Assembly: GCA_008032935.1 (NCBI GenBank)
Contig: CP032039.1
Span: 1,550,001-1,614,000 of the forward strand
Length of the DNA: 64,000 bases
Direction of reading: 5' to 3'
Source: Helicobacter pylori
GTDB taxonomy: Bacteria; Campylobacterota; Campylobacteria; Campylobacterales; Helicobacteraceae
Part shown: piece after piece, positions 1 to 9,667 of the stretch
How positions within the stretch are numbered: the first letter of the stretch is position 1
How the letters are laid out: every line of letters begins with the position of its first letter
Position numbers and translations under genes: made by a program
Notes under the pieces: generated by a model
Database searches by the model: none
What the model saw: the letters and a program-made list of their open reading frames with translations, nothing else
Told to the model about the DNA's origin: nothing

Positions 1-400
1 CTTTTAACAAATTAACTTCTATCAGGTGGTTAGAAATCGCTCCCACGCTCCCCACCCCGCTTTTTAATTGTGCGCTGATAGCGTTTTGGATAGCCCCTTG
101 GCAATTTTCTAAAATCGCCCCCCCATTGTTTAACACGCTCCCTAACCAGCCAGAAAAGCTCCCGTAATCAAAACTCGCTTTGTTGTTGGAAAATTCAAAA
201 TGGGTGTGCGCGTTGATAAAAGCGGGCAACAGAACGGAATTTTCAAAAAACTGCGCCTTTAAATGGGGGTATTTAAGCGTTAAACTTTTATAATCGCCCA
301 CTTCAACAATCTTTTCATCAAAGACCACGCCATGATCTTCTAACACTTCGCATTTTTCATTGCATAAAAAAACTAAAGACGCTCCTATGATTTCTTGCAT
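1..400 (-). CDS. Amidohydrolase (chlorohydrolase/deaminase family), 5' part only
   Basis: N-terminal 133 residues of a cyclic amidohydrolase; the gene runs off the left edge of the window. The start is the ATG at 398-400, preceded by AAGGAGAA. The metal-binding HxH motif is visible in LLPAFINAHTHFEFS around residues 58-72, which places it with the COG0402 deaminase/chlorohydrolase group (HP0267 in strain 26695, from memory). Family members deaminate purine-like or aminodeoxyfutalosine substrates; the substrate here cannot be read from the sequence. Its first 16 bases overlap the end of the upstream dihydroorotase-like gene, so the two are probably translated together. Confidence 0.85.
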   Translation of the reverse strand, partial: MQEIIGASLVFLCNEKCEVLEDHGVVFDEKIVEVGDYKSLTLKYPHLKAQFFENSVLLPAFINAHTHFEFSNNKASFDYGSFSGWLGSVLNNGGAILENCQGAIQNAISAQLKSGVGSVGAISNHLIEVNLLK

Positions 401-1520
401 ATATTCTCCTTAATCAATGTGGTTTGCCCTTTTAAGATCATTCTTTGAACTTCGCCATATAATTCTAAACCATAAAAGGGCGAATTTTTATTATTAACTC
501 TTGTTTGAGCGTTCAAATCCACAATCATGAGATTGGCCAATTGATTTTCTTTAACCTCGCCTGCATTGAGTTTTAAAAATCTCGCTTGATTGGTCGCCAT
601 GACTTTAATGAGCTGTTGGAAGCTGATAACCTTTTTTTGAACTAAAAAAGTATAAGCCACGCTAAAAGCGTCCTCTATGCTCTCACACCCAAAAGCGCTT
701 TCTTCAAAAAGCTCTGCGTTAGAATTTTTAAAGACATGAAGGCTTGTGAGCATGGTAATTTCATCATTCTTTAGGGCTTCTTTTAGGGCGTTTTGGCTTT
801 CTTTATCCCTTAAAGGAGGGGCGATTTTAAATCTGGGTTCATAATCTTCATACACGCTCTCATCTAAGATCAAATGGCTTAAGGGCGTTTGGGCTTGTAA
901 TTTCGCTCCTAAATCATTAAAGGCTTTGATGAGTTTGAGCGTGGCGGTGCTACTTACTTTATCTAAAAGCATGGGGATTTGTAACGCTCTAGAAACTTCC
1001 ATGAAACGCACCAAGCGCGTGTTTTCAAACGCATTTTCTACAAAATTTTGCCCCAATTCATAGGCTAATTCCCCACTATTTAGGGCTTCAAAAGAATTTT
1101 CTAAAGAGACTAAAAGAGGCAAGTTGTAGGATTTGGCGTAGTGGCTGATGAGTTCTAAAAAAGCGTCAGATGGCGCGATTAAAATTTCCCCCCCTTTGTT
1201 TTTAAGCGTGGCGATGTCGGCTAGTTGGTTGTTTTTAATTGCCATAATATTTTTAATGCCACTTTTGTCGCAATTAAAAACATTGAGTAACCCTACCCCC
1301 CTTTAAAAGCCTTTTGTTTCAAATTTTCATAACCCTCCAAACCAGTAACGCTCAAATCAATGAAGCTTGGCAGCACGAACAAATTGCCGCACTCAATCAC
1401 TTCTTCATTATTAATAGGGCTTAAGTTTTCTTCAATCTCTATAATGAGGGAATCTTTTAAGCGGATATCCGCTCTTTTTAAAACCTCACCATCATAAAAC
1501 GAAGCGTTTTTTAACAGCAT
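385..1520 (-). pseudogene. pyrC: Dihydroorotase-like protein (PyrC homologue), frameshifted
   Basis: Homologue of the pyrimidine-pathway dihydroorotase fold, about 378 residues when intact (HP0266-like). The start is the ATG at 1518-1520 with GGAGGG just upstream. The first 75 codons read to a TAG at 1293-1295; the remaining 286-residue part is open in another frame (385-1245, which has its own internal ATG). The break is in a run of six G on the coding strand (plus-strand C at 1296-1301): one more G gives KGGVGLLNVF and one continuous product. The typical dihydroorotase HxH motif near the N-terminus is absent (PSFIDLSVTGLEG instead), so this is probably an inactive or altered PyrC-type paralogue rather than the catalytic enzyme. 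The frameshift is either a sequencing error or tract slippage. Confidence 0.8.
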
Positions 1521-1529
1521 CAAACCCTC

Positions 1530-2249
1530 CTATTTTTGCAAGAAGTTAGTCAGGCTTTCTAAAGAATTTGTCATGATCAATATTCCCATTAAAATAAGCA
1601 CCAACCCTGAAACGATTTCAATCGTGCGGTTGTATTTCTTTAAGGATTTTAAAAACAAAAGCGCTCTTTCTAGCATTAAAGCCACTAATAAAAAAGGGAT
1701 CGCCAAGCCCATTACAAACACCACCATAAGGATTAGACCATAAGCGTCCTTACTCGCGCTCATGATCACAATAGAAGTGAATATCGGCCCGATGCATGGC
1801 GTCCAGCCCAAAGCGAAACTCATGCCCAAAAGAAAGGGGTAAAAGCGCTGCATGCTATTAGATTTGCTCGCTAAACGAACGCTTTGAGTTTTATACAAAA
1901 ATGAAAAACGAAACACGCCTAAAAAATGCAAACCAAAAAGGATCACAATCCCCCCAGCGATATAATTCACCCAGGAAAACGAAAAGCTATGGATAAGCTT
2001 GGCCATAGACATGCCCACGCCCAAAAACACGAGCGAAAACCCCACCACAAACATCAAGGATTTTAAAAAAACCGAAACCCTTTTAGCCTTACCATCTTTA
2101 ATATCCTCTAAAGAAATTTGAGAAATATAAGACATATACGCCGGGATTAAAGGCAACACGCAAGGGCTTAAAAAAGTTAAAATCCCAGCTAAAAGCGAAG
2201 TTAAAAGAGGCGCTGTGTCAAAGAGATTAACAAGCGTGTTATCAAACAT
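1530..2249 (-). CDS. ccdA: CcdA/DsbD-family thiol:disulfide transporter
   Basis: Polytopic inner-membrane protein of about 239 residues with six predicted hydrophobic segments. It carries the two conserved cysteines of the CcdA family, in LSPCVLPLIPAY (about residue 30) and WTPCIGPIF (about residue 152). CcdA moves reducing equivalents from cytoplasmic thioredoxin to the periplasm, where they keep apocytochrome c haem-binding cysteines reduced. Two ATG codons sit in tandem at 2247-2252; either could start. The stop overlaps the Shine-Dalgarno sequence of the downstream dihydroorotase-like gene. A c-type cytochrome (29378) and disulfide-rich Hcp proteins elsewhere in the window are plausible indirect clients. 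Confidence 0.92.
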   Translation of the reverse strand: MFDNTLVNLFDTAPLLTSLLAGILTFLSPCVLPLIPAYMSYISQISLEDIKDGKAKRVSVFLKSLMFVVGFSLVFLGVGMSMAKLIHSFSFSWVNYIAGGIVILFGLHFLGVFRFSFLYKTQSVRLASKSNSMQRFYPFLLGMSFALGWTPCIGPIFTSIVIMSASKDAYGLILMVVFVMGLAIPFLLVALMLERALLFLKSLKKYNRTIEIVSGLVLILMGILIMTNSLESLTNFLQK

Positions 2250-2305
2250 CATTCAATCCTTTTTTAAAAATAACCATTTCTTATCTTTTTTAGGATAACC
2301 AAACC

Positions 2306-4875
2306 TCACTTAATCTTAGGCACAATCTCGTTATTTTCTACCACAAACGCCACGCTGTCATTCTCTTTAACTTTATCCTCTAAAATGAGTTCAGCGAGCT
2401 TGTCTTCTACCATTTCATAGAGCGCGCGTTTTAGGGGTCTAGCGCCATAAAATCTGTCAAATCCCGCTTCAGCGATCAATTCTTTTGCTTTTTCGTCTAG
2501 GGTTATATTAATGCCCCTTTCAAGCGCTTTTTTTTGAATGTTTTCAAAGAGTATCCCCACGATATTAATGACAGCATGGCTATCTAGGGCGTTAAAGGAG
2601 ATGATTTCATCTAAGCGGTTTAAAAATTCCGGCTTGAAGAATTGCCTCAAGCTCTCTTTAATCGCTTTTTGTTTATCGGCTTCACTCAAATCTTCTTCCA
2701 AAAGCGCGCCGCTAGCCACATTGCTGGTTAAAATCAAAATCGTGTTTTTGAAATCCACCCTCACGCCCTTACTATCGGTTAAATGCCCTTCATCTAAAAC
2801 CTGCAACAAGAGGTTAAACACATCTGGATGGGCTTTTTCCACTTCATCTAACAACACCACGCTATAAGGCTTTCTGCGCACCGCTTCGGTCAATTGCCCG
2901 CCTTCTTCATAGCCCACATACCCAGGAGCGGCCCCAATAAGACGGCTTATGGCATGCTTTTCCATATATTCGCTCATGTCAATTCTTATCAGATTTTTAT
3001 CGCTATCAAACAAGAATTGCGCCAAAGCTTTAGCGCTCTCGGTTTTACCCACGCCTGTTGGCCCTAAAAAGAGGAAACTCCCTATGGGCTTGTTGCTATC
3101 GCTAAGCCCAGCCTTATTCCTTTTAATCGCTTTAGCGATCGCTTTGATTGCTTTTTCTTGCCCAACCACCCTTTTTTGCAATTCGCTTTCAATGTTTAAA
3201 ACCCTATTTTTTTCGCTTTGGAGCATTTTTTGGACCGGGATGTGCGTCCATTGGCTCACGATCTCAGCGATGTTGTTTTCGGTTAAAGCGTTTTGCAACA
3301 ACGCCCCGTTTTGCTGCATCGCTTCCCATTTATGCTGCAATTCTTTTTCTTTCTTTTCCTTTTCAGGGATTTTAGAGTATTCAATTTCAGCCGCTTGCTG
3401 GTAATCCCCATTGCGCTTAAACCTTTCAGCCTCTTTTTTCAAGCCCTCCATTTCCATTTTCAAGCGTGAAATTTCTTTGAACACTTCTTTTTCGTTTTCA
3501 AATTGCGCTTCTAATTGGATTTTTTCCTCTTTCAAATCGCTCAATTCTTTAAGGATTTCTTGCATGCGTTTGGCATTGCTCTCTTTTTTTTCCATTTCAA
3601 GGGCTTGTTTTTCCATTTCTAGTCTTTGAATGGAGCGCTTCACGCTAGAGAGTTTGGCCGGCTCTGATTCCATTTGCATTTTTAATTGAGCCGCACCCTC
3701 ATCAATCAAATCAATCGCTTTATCGGGTAAAAACCTATCGGTGATATAACGGCTAGAGAGTTTAGCGCTCGCTATGAGCGCGGAGTCGTTGATGGTGATA
3801 TTATGGTGCGTTTCTAAAGTTTCTTTCAACCCCCTTAAAATCTGTAAAGCTTCATTGATGCTAGGCTCATTGAGTAAAATGGGTTGGAAACGCCTTTGCA
3901 ATGCCATGTCTTTTTCAAAATACTTGCGGTATTCTTTTAAAGTGGTCGCTCCAATCGTGTGCAATTCCCCCCTAGCGAGCGCAGGTTTTAAAATGTTAGC
4001 CGCATCCATGCCCCCTCACTAGCCCCAGCCCCTACAATCGTGTGGATTTCATCAATGAATAAAATCACATTCGCGCTTTTTTTAACTTCTTCAATCACCT
4101 TTTTTAAGCGTTCTTCAAACTCGCCTCTGTATTTCGCCCCAGCCACCAACAAGCTCAAATCTAAAGCGATGACTCGTTTGTTTAAAAGCGTTTTAGGCAC
4201 TTCCTTATTCACAATGCGTTGGGCTAGCCCTTCCACAACAGCCGTTTTCCCCACTCCAGGCTCACCTAGTAAAATAGGGTTATTTTTTGTTTTTCTTATC
4301 AAAATTTGCATCATGCGAATGATTTCTTCATCTCTTCCGATCACGGGATCCAGCTTATTTTCTAAGGCTTTTTGCGTCAAATCAATGCCAAATTTTTCTA
4401 AACTTTCCAAATTGGAATCGTCGTTTTTATTTTGGATAGTCGCGCCTTTTCTCAAAGATTCTAAAGTTTTTTGCAATTCCTTAGTGTCTAAATAAGGCTT
4501 TAAAACGCTTTCAAAAAGGCTCATGTTCGCCAAAAGATACACATCGGTAGCGATGAAAGAATCGCCCGTTTTAGCCATCAAACCTTGAGCGTTTTCTAAA
4601 CTTTGGATTAGAGCTTGGTTTAATTGGATATTTTGCTTGCTGATTTGTGAGACTTTAGCGAACTTATTCAGCTCGCTTTGAACGCTAAGTTTTAAAGCTT
4701 CAATATCCACAGGCATTTTTTGTAAGGCTTGAAGGAGAATGCCTTGGGAGTTATTGAGCATGGCAAAAAGCATGTGCAAGGGCGTTACTTCAGCGTTTTT
4801 GTGGTGTAAGGCTAAAGCGAGCGCGCTGTCTAAAGTCTCATGCAATTGGTCAGTCATTTTTTCAAATAAATTCAT
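2306..4875 (-). pseudogene. clpB: ClpB disaggregase, frameshifted in the first AAA+ domain
   Basis: Hsp100 chaperone that, with DnaK, pulls proteins out of aggregates. The order is: N-terminal Clp repeat domain (about residues 1-140), AAA-1 with GEPGVGKTA and a Walker B in [10 protein letters not shown], a long coiled-coil M domain (about 390-520), and AAA-2 with [14 protein letters not shown] and [15 protein letters not shown]. The start is the ATG at 4873-4875 with AAAGGATTG upstream. The reading frame breaks just after AGASEG: the coding strand has five G (plus-strand C at 4011-4015) where six would give [12 protein letters not shown]. With the base restored the protein is 856 residues, the normal ClpB size. 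Because both halves are otherwise perfect, the break looks technical or very recent. Confidence 0.93.
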
Positions 4876-4947
4876 TATCAATCCTTTTTGAGTTTTAAAA
4901 TTTTTACTATTTTACACTATTTTAACCCTCAAAGGTTTTTAAAACGC

Positions 4948-5706
4948 TCACACTAATGACAAACTCTCTAAAATACGCTTTTTAGACAACTCGCAATATT
5001 CTTTTTCAATCTCTAAACCCACGCTAAAACGCCCTAAAGCGTTCGCCTCTAAAATAGTCGTGCCAGATCCGCTAAAAGGATCAAAAATCGTGTCTTCTAA
5101 AAAAGAAAACAATTTAATGCAACGCCTGGGTAATTCCCTTGGGAATGGGGCTGGGTGTTTTAAGCGCTTTTTGGATTCGCCGCTAAAACTCCATAGCCCG
5201 TTCGTGTAGAGTAAAAATTCCTCTTTACTCATCGTAGAAGTTTGTTTTTGGCGTTTGTATTCGTTTTTATAAAAAACAACGATCAACTCCACAGGAGCGA
5301 TCGCATAAGGCACGCTAGCTTGCAGCCAACTCCCCCAAGCGGTGCGTCTTGAGATATTGCTTTCATTCCAAATGATCGTATTTTGGTATTTCCAACCGCA
5401 TTCTTTAGCCACTATAGTAATATCAGCCCCCAAACTTTGCTTGCCATGTTTATTCGTATCTAAAGGGACATTCAAGCACAATCTCGCCTGTTCCTTACCC
5501 CAAAAATAACAATTTTTAAGCCAATTTTTACACCAATTCAAATAATCATCATAAGCCCTAAAATCATCACTCCCTTGATACTCAATACTCAAATTATAGG
5601 GCGGTGAAGTGATGCATAAATCATAAAAACCTTTTTCAAAAGTCTCTAAAACGCTCGCATCGCCATGATATAAATCCAATTTTTCTAAACTAAAATAAGG
5701 TTTCAT
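4948..5706 (-). CDS. Beta-class N6-adenine DNA methyltransferase
   Basis: A 252-residue modification enzyme. The catalytic motif IV TSPPYN is at residues 33-38 and the AdoMet-binding motif I FDPFSGSGTT at 208-217; motif IV before motif I defines the beta group. The region between holds the putative target-recognition segment. It corresponds to HP0263 (HpaI-methylase-like). From memory, relatives in this species recognise GTNNAC, but specificity cannot be derived from sequence alone. Its ATG overlaps the natural stop of the nuclease gene (TTATGA), so the pair is translationally coupled. The methylase is intact although its partner is broken, which is the expected way a restriction-modification pair decays safely. 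Confidence 0.9.
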   Translation of the reverse strand: MKPYFSLEKLDLYHGDASVLETFEKGFYDLCITSPPYNLSIEYQGSDDFRAYDDYLNWCKNWLKNCYFWGKEQARLCLNVPLDTNKHGKQSLGADITIVAKECGWKYQNTIIWNESNISRRTAWGSWLQASVPYAIAPVELIVVFYKNEYKRQKQTSTMSKEEFLLYTNGLWSFSGESKKRLKHPAPFPRELPRRCIKLFSFLEDTIFDPFSGSGTTILEANALGRFSVGLEIEKEYCELSKKRILESLSLV

Positions 5707-6416
5707 AAAAGCCTTTTTAAATCTTCTAATAAATTCTCTATGCCCTTAATTTTAGGGCTTTGATCAAAACCGCTTTTGGCTAAATAGAGGCCGTCTCATT
5801 CATGCTCCATAACGATCCTAGCCTTTTTAGGCTTGTCTTTAAAGCTGATTTCATCATCGTTATCCGGTGTTATCATAAAGACTTTAATGTGAGAAGTTAT
5901 GGGCGATTGTAAGAGTTTTAATTTCCAATAAGGCGTTTCTGTAAAACGCTCTCTAAACGAATTTTTTACCGATAAAATCGCTAGAATTTTGATACTATCC
6001 TTGTTGGTTTGATAAAGAATAATATCTCCATCAGGCAAAACGCTATACTCTCCAAAATGCACCAATAAAGCCCGTTTGACTTTATCTAATTCGCCATTAA
6101 TGCACTTAGCCCTTAAGGTTTTATCGTTCGTCATTTTGACATTGTTTTTAATACAGAAATCTTTTAATAAAAGTTCTATGATTTTTTCTAACGCTCTTCC
6201 AACCGCGCTGACAAAGCCTTGTCTGGCCAAAATACTGGCCTCTTCCTTGCTTTTATTTCGCTTCATATAATCGCTAATCTTACTATTCAAAAAGCGTTCT
6301 TTTTCTTGCGCGTAAAAAACCTGTAAAAACTTGTAAGGCTCAGGGTGTTCTCTCATAAAATCTTTAAAACGCTCTAAAATAATATCGGCTAAACTCAATC
6401 CAAACACCTTAATCAA
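5703..6416 (-). pseudogene. Type II restriction endonuclease, truncated by an in-frame nonsense codon
   Basis: The 237-codon frame runs from ATG 6416 to the TGA at 5703-5705, which overlaps the methylase ATG. An in-frame TGA at 5796-5798 (after IVMEHE) cuts the product to 206 residues. The 30 codons beyond it stay open (DGLYLAKSGFDQ...DLKRLL), so they are lost coding sequence. The PD-(D/E)xK-type core is visible: the acidic PDGD near residue 129 and LSVKNSFRERF near 149, similar to the BsaWI-type enzymes. Cognate of the adjacent methylase (HP0262-like). This is a substitution, not a homopolymer indel. Whether the 206-residue form cleaves DNA is unknown. Confidence 0.82.
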
Positions 6417-6672
6417 TAGGAATCCATCAAATTATAATACAAAACTTTTTGATAATGGCTGGTGTTTTAAAATCCCTTTGGCTCTATATAAGGGATTAAG
6501 GGGAAGAGTTATTTCAAAATACCCTCTATCCTCTTAAGAGTTTTGCCATAGAATAAGTCTAAAACGATAAAACAAAGTTTTAAGAAGCAAATTTTTTTAA
6601 AAACAAACACCAATATTCACTAACCGCACTAATCGCTTAAAGTCATAAGTCTTGATAGTGATTTTCAAACCC
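6417..6672. other. Gene-free gap carrying part of a dispersed intergenic repeat
   Basis: No coding frame of credible length is present. The stretch at about 6549-6585 (ACGATAAAACAAAGTTTTAAG) resembles the one near 23128 (ACGATAAAACAAAATTTTAAA), suggesting a degenerate intergenic repeat family. In strain 26695, from memory, another methylase gene (HP0260) and HP0261 lie at this position; nothing of them is recognisable here, so the gap probably marks a deletion or an empty site. Confidence 0.45.
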
Positions 6673-7935
6673 CTACACCCTATCCACGCTCAAAATTTCA
6701 GCGCTCGCTCTGGCTTTTTCATTGTTTAATTCAATTTTATCGCCCGCTTTTAATGCCTCTAATTCTATCGCTTGATGGTTTTTGCTCACAAACGCCCCGA
6801 ATTGGGGCAGTTTCAAATTGGCGTAAGCGAGTTTGAGGGCGTTTTCTAGCCTGTTTAAGCGCTCTGTTTTAGTTTGTAAAAAAGGGCTTGTGGATAGTTG
6901 GGTAGAGATTTTTTCTAAAAGCGTTTTTTTAAAGCGTAAAAATTCTAAGGTTTTATTTTCTAAAGCGATTGTTAATTTCTCTAGTTTTAAGGTGTTTAAA
7001 TGGTGCTTGTTTTCAAAACTCAATCGTTTTAAAGAGGCCGCTAAATGCTCTAAATGCGCCTTTTTTTGATGGAGTAAAATCTTAAAAGAGCGGTGCAATT
7101 TCACATTAAACCCATCAAGTCTTTGCAACCATTCATCGCTATTAGGGAGCAAAATTTCCATCGCGTTTGAAGGCGTAGAAGCCCTTAAATCCGCCACCAA
7201 ATCGCTCAATAAAAAATCGCTCTCATGCCCAATAGCTGACATGCTGAAAGTTTTAGCGAAATGCAATGCGTCAGCGATTTTTTCATCATTGAAAGAATAC
7301 AAATCCTCCATGCTCCCTCCACCCCTAGCCACTACAATCGCATCAAAAGCGTTTTTTGTGTCATGAAAACTATCCGCATAAGCGATGCTCTCCACCACGC
7401 TTTGAACGCACCCTTCCCCTTGCATTAAGGTATTGATACAGACTAATTCGCATATCAGCCATCGTTTGGAAGCGATCTTTTGCATGTCCGCCCAAGCGGC
7501 TGAATTTTGAGAAGTGATGACTGCCACTCGTTTAGGAAAATGCGGTTTGGGTAATTTATTGGCTTCATCAAAATAGCCTTTAAGGCGTAATTTTTCTTTC
7601 AATTGCTCTAAAGCTAAAGTTAATGAACCTATCTCTTTAGGCTCTATTTCAAAGCAATTGATTTGATAATCCCCCCTTGGAACATACACGCTAATGCCCC
7701 CAAAAACAACCACTTCCTGCCCTTCTTTTAAAGCGAATTTAAGCCTATTAGCGTTCCCTTTAAACAGCACGCATCTGATGACTGACTGGCTGTCTTTGAG
7801 CGAAAAATACGCATGACCGCTCACCTTATGGATAGTCAAATTACTCACTTCCCCTTGAACCCTAACTTGCAAAAAAGTCGCTTCTAAAAGGGCTTTGATT
7901 TGCACATTGATTTCGCTCACGCTCAATACATGCAC
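6673..7935 (-). CDS. xseA: Exodeoxyribonuclease VII large subunit
   Basis: 420-residue large subunit of ExoVII, which degrades single-stranded DNA in repair and mutation avoidance. The N-terminal OB-fold is clear (VRVQGEVSNLTIHKVSGHAYFSLKDS), followed by the catalytic core with RVAVITSQNSAAWADM, VVARGGGSMEDLYSFNDE, SAIGHESDF and LRASTPSNAME, and a coiled-coil C-terminal arm. A GTG at 7933-7935 giving MHVLSVSEIN is the likely start; a TTG one codon upstream is possible. It is the last gene of the purA-fliJ-MotE-rseP-xseA operon, ten bases after rseP. Confidence 0.95.
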   Translation of the reverse strand: MHVLSVSEINVQIKALLEATFLQVRVQGEVSNLTIHKVSGHAYFSLKDSQSVIRCVLFKGNANRLKFALKEGQEVVVFGGISVYVPRGDYQINCFEIEPKEIGSLTLALEQLKEKLRLKGYFDEANKLPKPHFPKRVAVITSQNSAAWADMQKIASKRWLICELVCINTLMQGEGCVQSVVESIAYADSFHDTKNAFDAIVVARGGGSMEDLYSFNDEKIADALHFAKTFSMSAIGHESDFLLSDLVADLRASTPSNAMEILLPNSDEWLQRLDGFNVKLHRSFKILLHQKKAHLEHLAASLKRLSFENKHHLNTLKLEKLTIALENKTLEFLRFKKTLLEKISTQLSTSPFLQTKTERLNRLENALKLAYANLKLPQFGAFVSKNHQAIELEALKAGDKIELNNEKARASAEILSVDRV

Positions 7936-7947
7936 CAACTCCCCCTT

Positions 7948-9012
7948 TTATAGTAAACGAGTGAGGTCATTGAAAAGCCCTAAAAACATGATAAAAACCA
8001 AAAACCCCACACCCGCTAGCCACAACGCATTTTGCATGGGCGTTGGCAAAGCGATATGAAAAATATTTTTAAAAACGACCCCTAGCATTTGCGCCCCATC
8101 TAAGGCGGGGATGGGTAGTAAGTTTAAAATCCCTAAATTGATAGACAAAAACGCCCCAAACAACAAAAGCATGCTCACGCTATTGGCATGGCTTAACGCC
8201 CCCACAATGCCTATTACCCCACTCAATTCCTTAACTGAAGCGCTCCCCATAATCAAACGCTTTAAAGAATCCACGATCAAAACAACGCCCTCTTTAAACC
8301 GACTCAAGGCCTGCTTGAACGCCTGAATTAAGGAATAAGAGACAACGCCCATTTTTTGCATGTCCGGTTTAATGCCTATCGCTTTGTATTTGATGATTTC
8401 ATTAGGATCATTAGATTCGTTTATTACCGCCACGATTTTAGGGGTCAGTCGTTTTTCTAAAATCTGATGGTTTCGCTCTATTTCTAAAACCAACTCGCCT
8501 TGAGAACGCGCCACTACGCTTCTAATCTCTCTAAAACTCGCTATTTTTTGATGGTTGATAGAAAGGATTTTATCCCCCTTTAACAGCCCGGCCTCTAGTG
8601 CGTTTTTTTCTAAACCGCCAATGATTGACAGTAAGACTTTTTCCCCGCTCAATGCCAGAAAAAAATACACTAAAATCGCAAAAAGAAAATTAAAAAACGC
8701 CCCCCCAAACAATATCCATAGCTTTTGGAAAGGGCTTTTTTGCGCGTAGCTATCATCCGCTTGATTAATTTCATTTTCTTCATTTTCTTCATTTTCTTCT
8801 TTATCCATGCCCTTTAATTTCACATAGCCCCCAAGCGGGATCAAAGACAAAGCGAATTGCGTGCCAAAAAGCTTAAAAAAACAGAGTTTTTTACCAAAAC
8901 CAATGCTAAAGACTTCTACCTTCACCCCACAAATCCTAGCGATAGTGAAATGCCCTAATTCATGGACAAAGATTAAAAACGCCAGCGTTAAAATTGCTAC
9001 AATGAACATCAT
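7948..9012 (-). CDS. rseP: RseP/S2P-family intramembrane zinc metalloprotease
   Basis: Site-2-type protease of 354 residues that cuts membrane-anchored substrates within the bilayer. The zinc-binding HELGH is at residues 17-21 in the first membrane helix, the second motif LLPIPALDG at 298-306 supplies the third ligand, and one PDZ domain lies at about 125-190. The cytoplasmic-loop segment has three exact copies of a 9-base repeat (8772-8798) encoding EEN units. H. pylori lacks the classical RseA/sigma-E system, so the substrate is unknown. Two ATG codons are in tandem (9007-9012). The restored frame of the upstream gene ends on a TGA overlapping this start. Confidence 0.93.
   Translation of the reverse strand: MMFIVAILTLAFLIFVHELGHFTIARICGVKVEVFSIGFGKKLCFFKLFGTQFALSLIPLGGYVKLKGMDKEENEENEENEINQADDSYAQKSPFQKLWILFGGAFFNFLFAILVYFFLALSGEKVLLSIIGGLEKNALEAGLLKGDKILSINHQKIASFREIRSVVARSQGELVLEIERNHQILEKRLTPKIVAVINESNDPNEIIKYKAIGIKPDMQKMGVVSYSLIQAFKQALSRFKEGVVLIVDSLKRLIMGSASVKELSGVIGIVGALSHANSVSMLLLFGAFLSINLGILNLLPIPALDGAQMLGVVFKNIFHIALPTPMQNALWLAGVGFLVFIMFLGLFNDLTRLL
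8772..8798 (-). repeat. 9-bp tandem repeat, three copies, inside rseP
   Basis: The plus-strand unit CATTTTCTT occurs three times without interruption and codes for GluGluAsn repeats in a loop of RseP. Because the unit is 9 bases, copy-number change lengthens or shortens the acidic loop by three residues without breaking the frame. Confidence 0.85.
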
Positions 9013-9667
9013 ACCCCTGCAGGCTCTTTGGTGTTAGGATCTTTTAGGGTTGGCTCTTTTAAAGGCATGGGCGCTATGGGGGCGTGGGTGCTGTGATTTT
9101 TTGGCTTTCTTTATTTTCTTTTGGGGGTTTTTGCCACAACTCTGTCAAAGCCGCCGCTTTTTTAGGATCCATTTTGGCTAGAATTTTGCCTAATTCTTGA
9201 GGTTTTAGCGCCATTAAAATTTCTAAGGCGTTTTGAGTGGGTAAATTTTCTAAAATCAGAGCCGATTTAGAATCTTTCATTTTAGAATAAGTCTCGCCAA
9301 TCTTGCTGTCTTTAGCCTGCTTGATTTCTCTTAAAATGCCTTCGTTTTCTTCTATCAAATTTTTAAGGCGTTTTTTTTCTTCCGTTTGTAAGGTTTTAAA
9401 GGCTTCTTCTTTAGCGGCTAAATTTTTCAGTTTTTCTTCCACTTCTTTTTCTTTTTGGTTTAACAGATCGTTTTTTTCATCTAAAAGGCGGGCGTTTTCG
9501 GTTTGCAAGATCCTTAAAGACTGCTCTTTTTCGCTCAATTGGCGCAAATCGTCTTTCAATTCGGCTTTTTTAGATTCAAAAATCGCAGAGCATTGCAACA
9601 ATTCTTGCGCGGCTTCTTCGCTAAAGAGCGCTTGTAAAATCAAGCCCATTAACAAGATCTTACGCAT
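9009..9667 (-). pseudogene. MotE-like coiled-coil exported protein (HP0257 type), frameshifted near its end
   Basis: Signal peptide (MRKILLMGLILQALFSEEA), then a long charged coiled coil (about residues 25-125) and a MgtE_N-like domain (ENLPTQNALEILMALKPQELGKILAKMDPKKAAALTELW, about 138-177). This architecture matches MotE-type flagellar chaperones and Campylobacterota homologues. As read, it stops at 9074-9076 after 197 residues. Adding one base to the run of five G at 9078-9082 continues it as a proline-rich tail (TPPIAPMPLKEPTLKDP...AGV) of 219 residues ending exactly on the rseP start codon, which strongly supports the longer frame. Its ATG overlaps the FliJ-like gene by eight bases. Confidence 0.8.

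Noticed and set aside
2538..4495. Several long open frames on the plus strand opposite clpB
   Set aside because: They mirror codon bias of the true minus-strand gene and have no recognisable domains or ribosome sites.
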